Part shown: positions 7,409 through 12,784 of the stretch, one piece after another
Numbering within the stretch: the first letter of the stretch is position 1
Layout: each line of letters begins with the position of its first letter
Assembly (NCBI GenBank): GCA_027066595.1
Contig: JAMONG010000107.1
Span: 1 to 12,784, forward strand
Direction of reading: 5' to 3'
Length of the DNA: 12,784 nt
Source of the DNA: Sulfurovum sp.
GTDB lineage: Bacteria > Campylobacterota > Campylobacteria > Campylobacterales > Sulfurovaceae
Position numbers and translations under genes: made by a program
Notes under the pieces: generated by a model
Told to the model about the DNA's origin: nothing
The model's database searches: none
What the model saw: the letters and a program-made list of their open reading frames with translations, nothing else

Positions 7409-7530
7409 TAATATATGATTGAAATCAAAATTTAAAAATAATATGTGTTGATTTTATTTTCTAGCAAGAAAGTCATTAACTCTGTACTCCCAAACAAGTT
7501 TTAGAAGTACAATAAAAGTTGGAGATATCG

Positions 7531-7556
7531 AAGATAACTGATTCCTCAGTTATCTT
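7531..7556 (-). terminator. Hairpin ending the DUF2092-repeat protein operon
   Basis: AAGATAACTGA (7531-7541) and TCAGTTATCTT (7546-7556) are an 11-bp perfect inverted repeat with a TTCC loop, starting 37 bases past the stop of the 7594-8097 gene. On the minus strand only a short T stretch follows, so it is an imperfect intrinsic terminator, but its position and strength favour that role. The rest of 7409-7530 is AT-rich and I see no gene in it. Confidence 0.6.
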
Positions 7557-7593
7557 TATTAAAGTTTCTTTCCTTAATACTGTATTGTAACAA

Positions 7594-8097
7594 TTAATAA
7601 GGAGAATTAACTACTTTATACACCAGTGTATCACCTTCATAAAAAGGCTGATAGTATGCATTACTACATTTTCTATAGCTAATACCATTTACCACAACAG
7701 TTGTACATGTTGTGGGCATTGTAGATGATGCAATCACTGATCCGACAATCAAACCTGTTGAAAATGCAAGCAATGGTGAACCATGATAATATCCATAGTG
7801 TCTACCACCATAATAACGATTATTATGATGTACATTTACATTTATGTTCCGATTCACGTTTCTATTTACATTTCTGTTCACGTTTCTGTTCACATTCCTA
7901 CTACGGTTTCCACCACGGCGAACACCACCTCTTCTTGCTTCTGCTGTATGGAAAAGCGTTACCTCCACTTGCATAGGCAGAGCTACATATCCTTGACTTG
8001 CTTTTAGTTCAGGCTTTACGCTTACAGAGGGAGAGAAAACGCCTATTGCTAAGGCAACAACTGCAAATTTTATTAAAAAACTATTTTTATTTTTCAT
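7594..8097 (-). CDS. Small secreted Asn-Val-Asn-Arg repeat protein with glycine-zipper-like segment
   Basis: 167 residues, function unknown. It has a hydrophobic N-terminus (LIKFAVVALAIGVFSP), and a second possible processing site at AEA-RRGG (residue 54), a boundary seen in similar proteins. A basic Arg/Gly patch (55-67) follows, then a four-residue repeat NVNR from about residue 68 to 89, a His/Tyr/Gly stretch (90-106), a hydrophobic small-residue segment LLAFSTGLIVGSVIASS (109-125) that could insert in a membrane, and a C-terminal part with two Cys (C131, C144) and NAYYQPFYEGDTLVYKVVNSP, a tail I recall from other small exported proteins of this kind. The two Cys may form a disulfide. It starts 14 bases after the DUF2092 stop, with AAAGGA, so they share an mRNA and probably a process. 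A surface or outer-membrane-associated role is a guess. Confidence 0.82.
   Translation of the reverse strand: MKNKNSFLIKFAVVALAIGVFSPSVSVKPELKASQGYVALPMQVEVTLFHTAEARRGGVRRGGNRSRNVNRNVNRNVNRNVNRNINVNVHHNNRYYGGRHYGYYHGSPLLAFSTGLIVGSVIASSTMPTTCTTVVVNGISYRKCSNAYYQPFYEGDTLVYKVVNSPY
7831..7896 (-). repeat. 12-base in-frame tandem repeat encoding NVNR units
   Basis: About five degenerate copies of a 12-base unit (plus strand approximately CGTTTCTGTTCA, with C/T and A/G variants) encode successive Asn-Val-Asn-Arg units ending in NINVNV. Copies differ mostly at third positions, so the repeat is old enough to have diverged silently but is kept at protein level. Unit number could vary between strains. 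Confidence 0.75.
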
Positions 8098-8111
8098 AAT
8101 TTTATCCTTTC

Positions 8112-8831
8112 TTAATTTGAGCTATTAACAGTAATGAGTGAAGCACCTTTAGGTGCCTTAAATACAAAGTCACTGTCTGAAATACTAGTATTTGTCCATG
8201 TAAGTGAAGTATTCATTCTAGGTTTTCCATTTATACCTGTATCTATAATACTATATGTTTTAACAAGTGGTTTATCCCCTGTAGCAATCCAAGCATGTAT
8301 TTCTCTTGTATTGTTTTTAAACGCTACATAATCACACTCTGTACCTGCAACATTCATCGTACCAAAATATTTACTTTTTTTAAACTTTACACGTTTGTGC
8401 ATATCACTGTAAAACAATGAAGCCATAGGTGACTTAATACCAAACTTCGTAAAAAGAAAGTCTAATGCTCCATCAATACTTTTTGGTGTTTTAATTTTTC
8501 CATAAAAGCCAGTATCATGATCTATCATAGTATAAAGACCATTATTAAGATAATTACTTCTATTTTTAACATCTCCCTTTGTATCTACACGTAGTTTATT
8601 GGGTCTAGAAATCTTAGCCAATACATTTTGCTTATAAGTTTTAACAATTTTTCCATCTTCTACAACATCTTCAGATACCACTGCGGTAAAAGAATATTTA
8701 TCCATATTACCAATATACTGATAAGCATTATTTATAATATCTCTTGCAGACTTCTCTGTAGCAAAGAGGTTTGTAGTACTTAGTAAAAGTGCCACTCCTG
8801 CTATACAGAGAAGTTTTTTATTTAAATTCAT
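8112..8831 (-). CDS. DUF2092 periplasmic protein (LolA-like fold)
   Basis: 239 residues. The signal peptide runs to about LFA-TEK (residue 25). The mature protein matches my memory of DUF2092 (PF09865): an N-terminal helix (ARDIINNAYQYIGNMDKYSF), DGKIVKTYKQNVLAKISRPNKLRVDTKGD, YTMIDHDTGFYGKIKTPKSIDGALDFL, KFGIKSPMASLFY, then GTECDYVAFKN and EIHAWIATGDKPLVKTYSI. The half-barrel architecture resembles LolA/LolB lipoprotein carriers, so binding of a lipid or other hydrophobic ligand in the periplasm is plausible but unproven. It is the first gene of an operon with the NVNR protein and is divergent from araC. Its promoter carries the 18-base box shared with the 5784-7331 sulfatase, tying its function to that enzyme. 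The ATG is preceded by AGGACAGG. Confidence 0.85.
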   Translation of the reverse strand: MNLNKKLLCIAGVALLLSTTNLFATEKSARDIINNAYQYIGNMDKYSFTAVVSEDVVEDGKIVKTYKQNVLAKISRPNKLRVDTKGDVKNRSNYLNNGLYTMIDHDTGFYGKIKTPKSIDGALDFLFTKFGIKSPMASLFYSDMHKRVKFKKSKYFGTMNVAGTECDYVAFKNNTREIHAWIATGDKPLVKTYSIIDTGINGKPRMNTSLTWTNTSISDSDFVFKAPKGASLITVNSSN

Positions 8832-8862
8832 TTTCCTGTCCTTTTATTTAATTTCGTACTAA

Positions 8863-8909
8863 AGTATATCCTATAGAAAATATAAGTATAATTTATTAGA
8901 TTTCCGACA
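8863..8909 (-). promoter_or_regulatory. DUF2092 operon promoter with shared 18-base box, inside the araC divergent region
   Basis: The minus strand reads TGTCGGAAATCTAATAAA (8909 down to 8892), 23 bases, then TATACT (8868-8863). Box and spacing are identical to those in front of the 5784-7331 sulfatase. A start near 8856 gives a leader of about 25 bases. On the plus strand the same box lies 31-49 bases before the araC ATG, overlapping where the araC promoter spacer would sit (possible -10 TATATC just before 8921), so binding there could also repress araC. That last point is inference. Confidence 0.72.
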
Positions 8910-8940
8910 GAGTGTATATCAAAATAGGGAAAAGGGTACA

Positions 8941-9894
8941 ATGAATAATACATTAATTCAAACTATGTCTCCTGTACAAAGACAGACTCTTACCTGTTTT
9001 GACAGTGACTTATTGCGTGATGTCATCAAAGGAGCTAGCTTCGACCTTCATCAAATAGGAAAAGGCTCTTTTAAAGCCGATATGTTTCATGCTTCTATAG
9101 GTCGAGGCATACTCGATAGTTCTCATTACAGTAACACCATACTCACAGAAGGAACAATCTCCAAAGACAACATGACATTTGGTTTTATCCATCATAGTAA
9201 AGAGGATTCTATTTTTAATGGAAATACGCTTCAAAAACATGATGTAATGATGGGAGATGAGGGAGGACCTCTTACCTCTTACATTACTCCAGATACACAC
9301 TGGTCATCTTTTCAATTTAAACGTGGTGATTTACTGAAACTCGGTATTACGCTAGAAAAAGACAATAATAAAGTGCTTCATTTCAATAAAGAGACACAAA
9401 AAGACCTCTCTTGCAAGCTCGGAGGGATACTGAATTATCTAGAAAAAGAAAACAATGAAAAAATAGCACAAATAAACACAGAATTTCTCTATCATCACAT
9501 TCTAAGTATCTATGCCAATGCACTTGATCAAATCAAAGATATTTCTCATCTAAAAAAAGATGAATCATTACTCCTTTCAAAAAAAATACTCACATATTTA
9601 AATGAACATGCTGATCAACCCATTCAGATGATTGAACTTACTTCACTGACAGGAAAAAGTGAACGAACTATTGAACGGATTTTCAAAAAACACTTTGGTA
9701 TTGCCCCCTATGCCTACCTCAAAATACACCGTCTTCATCGCATACGTAAGCATCTCCTTTATGAAGAAACATCTATGACTACAAGTATAGGAGATATTGC
9801 GATGAAAAATGGTTTTATACAGATGGGATATTTTGGGAGTGAGTATAAAAAAGTATTTGGAGAGACACCCTCCGAAACACTTCGTAGTAAATAA
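8941..9894 (+). CDS. AraC-family transcriptional regulator
   Basis: 317 residues. The C-terminal 100 residues form the double helix-turn-helix domain (HTH_18): first HTH about 230-250 (IELTSLTGKSERTIERIFKK), second about 282-307, ending in the family signature GYFGSEYKKVFGETPSETLR. The N-terminal 200 residues resemble the AraC_binding_2-type sensor domain (DLHQIGKGSFKADMFHASIG start, SFQFKRGD region), expected to bind a small molecule. It is divergent from the DUF2092 operon, and the shared box lies between them. It is therefore the best candidate for the protein that binds the 18-base box and controls both that operon and the 5784-7331 sulfatase. The inducer may be a sulfatase substrate or product. 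The ATG follows GGGAAAAGGG. A clear terminator follows at 9926-9954. Confidence 0.95.
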   Translation: MNNTLIQTMSPVQRQTLTCFDSDLLRDVIKGASFDLHQIGKGSFKADMFHASIGRGILDSSHYSNTILTEGTISKDNMTFGFIHHSKEDSIFNGNTLQKHDVMMGDEGGPLTSYITPDTHWSSFQFKRGDLLKLGITLEKDNNKVLHFNKETQKDLSCKLGGILNYLEKENNEKIAQINTEFLYHHILSIYANALDQIKDISHLKKDESLLLSKKILTYLNEHADQPIQMIELTSLTGKSERTIERIFKKHFGIAPYAYLKIHRLHRIRKHLLYEETSMTTSIGDIAMKNGFIQMGYFGSEYKKVFGETPSETLRSK

Positions 9895-9925
9895 TTAGAG
9901 TAACTTTAATGTATAGATAATTTTA

Positions 9926-9954
9926 GAGATGAAACATATTTTCATCTCATTTTT
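9926..9954 (+). terminator. Intrinsic terminator of araC
   Basis: GAGATGAAA (9926-9934) pairs perfectly with TTTCATCTC (9940-9948) around a 5-base loop, followed by ATTTTT, 31 bases after the araC stop. On the opposite strand the stem is followed by TAAAATT, and it lies just past the end of the convergent 9959-10219 gene, so it may also stop that transcript. Confidence 0.82.
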
Positions 9955-9958
9955 AAGT

Positions 9959-10219
9959 CTATAGTACTGACTTAATAGCAGACTTAGCAGTCTCTTTTTT
10001 CAAGGTATCTTTGCCAACAGCTTGTTCTGCTTGTTCTGCTACCATATCTGTTGCTTTCTCTTTAGCTTGGCTCATAGCCTGGTCTTTAAGTTGATTTGTC
10101 ATTGATGACGTAGCTTTTTCTTTCACTTCAGATGATACTGCCTTAGTTGCCATATCTGTTACTGCCTCTGCGAAGAGTCCTGTTGCTACGATTGCCGTGA
10201 TTAGTATAATTTTTTTCAT
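9959..10219 (-). CDS. Small secreted Ala/Lys/Glu-rich helical protein
   Basis: 86 residues, not recognised as a named family. Signal peptide MKKIILITAIVATGLFA (cleavage after residue 17, before EAV). The mature 69 residues have almost no aromatics or Gly/Pro and are dominated by Ala, Lys, Glu, Gln, Thr and Ser with Met/Val/Leu at helix-like spacing (MATKAVSSEVKEKATSSM, LKDQAMSQAKEKATDMV, AEQAEQAV). This predicts one long amphipathic or coiled helix, similar in composition to LEA-like or apolipoprotein-like proteins. Such small periplasmic helical proteins may protect or scaffold envelope components, but no specific role can be given. Start supported by AAAGGA and a possible GATAAT -10 box about 37 bases upstream. 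Likely monocistronic, convergent with araC. Confidence 0.78.
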   Translation of the reverse strand: MKKIILITAIVATGLFAEAVTDMATKAVSSEVKEKATSSMTNQLKDQAMSQAKEKATDMVAEQAEQAVGKDTLKKETAKSAIKSVL

Positions 10220-10255
10220 TTATTTTCCTTTGTATCGTATTCTATTCATGTTTTC

Positions 10256-10261
10256 ATTATC
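10256..10261 (-). promoter_or_regulatory. Candidate -10 box for the small helical protein gene
   Basis: The minus strand reads CTGTTGATAATG here; GATAAT would start transcription near 10249, about 30 bases before the ATG. AACAGTT (10262-10268) and AACTGTT (10295-10301) form a spaced inverted repeat just upstream that could be an operator. The remainder of 10302-10384 is AT-rich and lacks any gene I can support. Confidence 0.4.
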
Positions 10262-10384
10262 AACAGTTTAAAAATGAAAAATATACCTATATACAACTGT
10301 TATGGATTAACATCCTCTTAACTAAATAGTGTTATATTTAAACCATATACAGTGTATATTTTACAGGCAACCCTTTTGGAGATG

Positions 10385-10960
10385 CTACTCCTCTACATCT
10401 GCTAATGTTAAAGCAAACAATACATTTACCCCATTTTTCATTAAAACTTTTTGTGCCTCTTGTAAAGTTAAACCTGTGGTTATGATATCATCTACTAAAA
10501 TAACATCTATATTTTTCTTTCCTATATATTTAAAGTTTCTAGGGTTATTGAGCCTAAACTGTAAGTCTTTTCCCGAATAATTGACTCTATTTTGTGCCAT
10601 CAGGGTTGCATGTAAAGGTTTTGAAGTTTTAGTTTTCATCGCATCTGTAAGCAATGATACATGGGCATAACCACTTTTGATATATTCATCTACACCTATG
10701 ATATAGATAACTCTCTCATCAGACTCTACAAACTCTTCTATAAAAGGTTTCATGGTCATTTTTGCCAACATCTTGTAGATACGATAGCCTTCAGGCTTAT
10801 GTTTTGTTAATAACAGTGATTCTAATGCTGAATACTTATAAAAAGAGATGACATCTAATGTTCCTATAGTCCGTGTACTTGTCGTTGTTCTAAAGAGTTG
10901 GTTCACACACGATTTACATAAGATGGGTATACTCCATTTCGAACAACTATAACAACGCAT
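10385..10960 (-). CDS. comF: ComF-type phosphoribosyltransferase
   Basis: 191 residues. Four N-terminal Cys in CYSC...CKSC arrangement (C3, C6, C15, C18) form the zinc-ribbon-like site of the ComF/double-zinc-ribbon family. The C-terminus has the PRPP-binding motif VILVDDIITTGLT (residues 153-165; D157, D158, T161-T162-G163) of type I phosphoribosyltransferases. ComF proteins are cytoplasmic and needed for natural transformation in several bacteria, probably helping single-stranded DNA handling; the phosphoribosyl substrate is unknown. Length is close to the family's usual 190-240. It is transcribed alone, divergent from the eptA-type gene, with AAGG eight bases before the ATG and a TATACT -10 box inside the inverted repeat at 10980-11006. 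The symbol is by family; competence in this organism is not shown. Confidence 0.92.
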   Translation of the reverse strand: MRCYSCSKWSIPILCKSCVNQLFRTTTSTRTIGTLDVISFYKYSALESLLLTKHKPEGYRIYKMLAKMTMKPFIEEFVESDERVIYIIGVDEYIKSGYAHVSLLTDAMKTKTSKPLHATLMAQNRVNYSGKDLQFRLNNPRNFKYIGKKNIDVILVDDIITTGLTLQEAQKVLMKNGVNVLFALTLADVEE

Positions 10961-10979
10961 ATCTTATGCCTTTTTCTAT

Positions 10980-11006
10980 AGTATATCAAGATTTTTTTGA
11001 TATACT
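10980..11006. promoter_or_regulatory. Inverted repeat carrying divergent -10 boxes (comF / eptA)
   Basis: AGTATATCAA (10980-10989) and TTGATATACT (10997-11006) are perfect inverted repeats around a 7-base spacer. Each arm contains TATACT in the direction of the gene on its side: minus strand toward comF, plus strand toward the eptA-type gene. The starts would lie near 10973 and 11013. The symmetry could be a regulator site covering both promoters or a by-product of mirrored -10 boxes. Confidence 0.55.
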
Positions 11007-11022
11007 TATTCGCATATTTACT

Positions 11023-11036
11023 AAGGGTATTCTATC
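11023..11036 (+). promoter_or_regulatory. Ribosome binding site and ATC codon at the probable eptA start
   Basis: AAGGG (11023-11027) stands six bases before ATC (11034-11036). An in-frame stop, TAA at 11022-11024, closes the frame upstream. No ATG, GTG or TTG occurs in this frame between that stop and TTG at 11190, yet the codons from 11034 on encode the expected first membrane helix. The site therefore marks either an ATC start or a damaged ATG. Confidence 0.55.
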
Positions 11037-12647
11037 AAAAATTTCACTCAAAACAGACTTGTACTATGGGTATCAGCATTCTTTGTACTTTTTTATAACT
11101 ATACATTTTTTCATAATACGATAAAAGTCTATCCTATTAATGAAACAAATATCTACTTTTTACTCTCCATAGTTGTCGTACTCTTTTCATTGACTGCTTT
11201 TGTACTCACACTCTTTGCCTCAAAATGGACAACGAAGCCTATGCTCATAATATTGGTACTTATTAGTTCTATGACTGCATATTTTATGAATACCTATAAT
11301 GTCATTATCAATGACGGTATGATACGAAACATGATGCAAACAGACGTCAATGAAACCGTTGATTTACTCTCTTTAAAACAGGGGATTTACTTCATAGTGT
11401 TAGGGCTTATACCTGCTTATATTATCTATAAAATACCTGTAAAATATACTCCCTGTAAAAAAGAGTTTATCAATAAGTTAAAACAGGTAATGATACTCTT
11501 AGCTATTACCGCACTCACTGTTTTTATGTTTTATAAACCTTATGCTTCTTTCTTTCGAGAACATAAACCTTTACGCTACGCGACTAACCCACTCTACTGG
11601 GTATACTCTTTAGGAGACTATGCCAATGCCACTTTTACCTCAGGTGACGTTGTTGTTAAGCCCATAGGAACAGATGCTAAAGTCATTAGAAAAGAAGATA
11701 ACAAACGTAAAATAGTCATACTTGTCGTAGGTGAAGCCACAAGAGCAGACCACTTTTCTCTCAATGGCTATAAAAGAGAGACAACTCCACAGCTCCAAAA
11801 AGAAGATATTATTAATTTTACCAATGTCTACTCCTGTGGCACATCTACTGCACACTCTGTACCTTGTATGTTCTCTGTCTACAGCCGAAGCAACTATAGC
11901 TATAAAAAAGGTTTACAGACTGAAAACATACTAGATGTACTTAAACATACCAATGAAATTTCTATTCTTTGGAGAGATAACAACTCCAATTCTAAAGGTG
12001 TTGCTCTTAGAGTTGATTTTAAATACTATAAAAATACATTCTATAACACCAAATGTTTAGAAGGTGAGTGTAGAGATGAGGGAATGATTGTAGGGTTAGA
12101 CAGCTATATAGAGACTCAAAAAAACAAAGACATACTGATTGTGCTTCACCAGATGGGTAACCATGGTCCAGAGTACTATAAACGCTATCTTAAATCTTTT
12201 GAGAAATTTACCCCTGTATGTAAAACCAACCAATTAGAAGAGTGTACACAAGAAGAGATACGTAATGCGTATGATAATGCTATTCTCTATACAGATGACT
12301 TCTTGGTAAAAGCCATCACTCTTTTGAAAAAATATGATACCACCCATCATACAGCAATGATATATATGAGTGACCACGGTGAGAGTTTAGGTGAGAATGG
12401 TATCTATCTACATGGATTACCTTACTTCATGGCACCCGATGCACAAAAACATATCCCTGCATTTATTTGGGCAAATGAGACTTTAAAAAAGCAATTAAAT
12501 TTAACGAATATAGATAAAAATAAAAAATGGTCACATGACTATCTTTTTCATAGTTTACTAGGACTATTTAATGTGCAAACAGAAGTCTATAATGCTAACT
12601 TAGATATTTTCAATACACATACTAAGTCATCACAAGTTACTGATTAA
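11034..12647 (+). CDS. Phosphoethanolamine transferase, EptA/EptC type (non-standard start)
   Basis: The frame encodes 537 residues if read from ATC 11034, the usual length for EptA enzymes; starting at TTG 11190 would lose 52 residues including the first membrane helix (FFVLFYNYTFF). About five membrane segments fill the first 170 residues. The periplasmic sulfatase-fold domain shows GEATRADH (metal Glu near residue 234), CGTSTAHSVPC with nucleophile Thr near 272, QMGNHGP (His 377), SDHGES (Asp 447, His 448) and LHGLP (His 461). Cys pairs in CGTSTAHSVPC, CLEGEC and the CKTNQLEEC region match the family's disulfides. The enzyme moves phosphoethanolamine from phosphatidylethanolamine to lipid A, or in Campylobacter also to flagellar rod protein and glycans, lowering negative charge and polymyxin sensitivity. 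It is divergent from comF. Its end overlaps the convergent right-edge gene by 11 bases. Confidence 0.9.
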   Translation: MKNFTQNRLVLWVSAFFVLFYNYTFFHNTIKVYPINETNIYFLLSIVVVLFSLTAFVLTLFASKWTTKPMLIILVLISSMTAYFMNTYNVIINDGMIRNMMQTDVNETVDLLSLKQGIYFIVLGLIPAYIIYKIPVKYTPCKKEFINKLKQVMILLAITALTVFMFYKPYASFFREHKPLRYATNPLYWVYSLGDYANATFTSGDVVVKPIGTDAKVIRKEDNKRKIVILVVGEATRADHFSLNGYKRETTPQLQKEDIINFTNVYSCGTSTAHSVPCMFSVYSRSNYSYKKGLQTENILDVLKHTNEISILWRDNNSNSKGVALRVDFKYYKNTFYNTKCLEGECRDEGMIVGLDSYIETQKNKDILIVLHQMGNHGPEYYKRYLKSFEKFTPVCKTNQLEECTQEEIRNAYDNAILYTDDFLVKAITLLKKYDTTHHTAMIYMSDHGESLGENGIYLHGLPYFMAPDAQKHIPAFIWANETLKKQLNLTNIDKNKKWSHDYLFHSLLGLFNVQTEVYNANLDIFNTHTKSSQVTD

Positions 12648-12784
12648 GTAACTCATTTAAGGTATCAAAATTTGATTTAGAGTTTGCTCTTACAGGGTTC
12701 TTCTTTTTTGTTGATACTTTTTTAGCTTGTCTCTGTTTTCTAGCTTTTGCACGTTTGGCTTTTTCTTTTTTCACTTTGGCTTTT
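12637..12784 (-). CDS. Lys/Ala-rich C-terminal end of an unidentified protein (cut by window edge)
   Basis: The minus strand from the right edge is open for 48 codons, ending in TAA at 12637-12639. The residues begin KAKVKKEKAKRAKARKQRQ, continue with a basic KKVSTKKKNPVRANSKS part, and end in FDTLNELLNQ. A basic Lys/Ala/Arg tail like this is common at the C-terminus of nucleic-acid-binding or ribosome-associated proteins, but the catalytic or folded part lies outside the window, so no function can be assigned. The last 11 bases overlap the 3' end of the convergent eptA-type gene, and I see no terminator between them. Confidence 0.7.
   Translation of the reverse strand, partial: KAKVKKEKAKRAKARKQRQAKKVSTKKKNPVRANSKSNFDTLNELLNQ

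Noticed and set aside
7831..7896. Short regular repeat as a CRISPR-like array
   Set aside because: Units are 12 bases without spacers and encode an in-frame peptide repeat.
7725..8007. Two plus-strand frames opposite the NVNR-repeat gene
   Set aside because: They arise from the repeat read backwards; the minus-strand frame has a signal peptide, a ribosome binding site and operon context.
10345..10359. ATATAC-AGT-GTATAT as the comF terminator
   Set aside because: The stem is six AT-only pairs with no following T-run on the minus strand; too weak to call.
11190..11192. TTG as the start of the eptA-type gene
   Set aside because: It would remove the first membrane helix that is clearly encoded upstream, and there is a better ribosome binding site at 11023-11027.

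Overview
The window looks like chromosomal DNA of an AT-rich Gram-negative bacterium, most likely a Campylobacterota member of the Sulfurovum/Sulfurimonas type. This is an inference from the AT-rich codon use, dense gene packing, AAGGA-type ribosome binding sites, TATAAT/TATACT -10 boxes with poor -35 boxes, a short ComF, and an EptA/EptC-type phosphoethanolamine transferase. Nothing here fixes the species. I see no insertion sequence, integrase, tRNA or CRISPR array.

Region 1 (1-3023, minus strand) is a close-packed run transcribed right to left: a periplasmic HAD-type phosphatase, an outer-membrane-type protein of the family often mislabelled 'neuromedin U', a MoxR AAA+ ATPase, and the first 73 codons of a DUF58 protein cut by the window edge. 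Region 2 (3170-7331, minus strand) holds two paralogous secreted type I sulfatases separated by a second predicted outer-membrane beta-barrel. The upstream sulfatase (5784-7331) has its own promoter and a clear intrinsic terminator. The barrel (4721-5671) and the second sulfatase (3170-4678) look like a two-gene operon.

Region 3 (7531-9954) holds a divergent pair of transcription units: an AraC-family regulator on the plus strand, and on the minus strand a DUF2092 (LolA-like) periplasmic protein followed 14 bases later by a small secreted protein with an Asn-Val-Asn-Arg repeat. The key regulatory signal is an 18-base box, TGTCGGAAATCTAATAAA (minus-strand reading), found only twice. One copy is in the araC/DUF2092 divergent promoter and one is in front of the 5784-7331 sulfatase. 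Both lie exactly 23 bases upstream of a TATACT -10 box. This links the regulator, the DUF2092 operon and one sulfatase into a probable AraC-controlled regulon.

Region 4 (9959-12784) holds a small secreted Ala/Lys/Glu-rich helical protein, a ComF-type phosphoribosyltransferase, a divergent eptA-type gene, and a convergent Lys/Ala-rich gene running off the right edge. The eptA reading frame encodes a normal N-terminal membrane segment but has no ATG, GTG or TTG at the expected start. A well-placed AAGGG sits in front of an ATC codon.

Together, regions 1-3 suggest a cell-envelope module for taking up or hydrolysing a sulfate ester (or a related ester): two barrels for outer-membrane passage, two sulfatases and a HAD phosphatase in the periplasm, and a DUF2092 lipid- or ligand-binding-type protein, with AraC control of part of it. 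The substrate cannot be read from the sequence.
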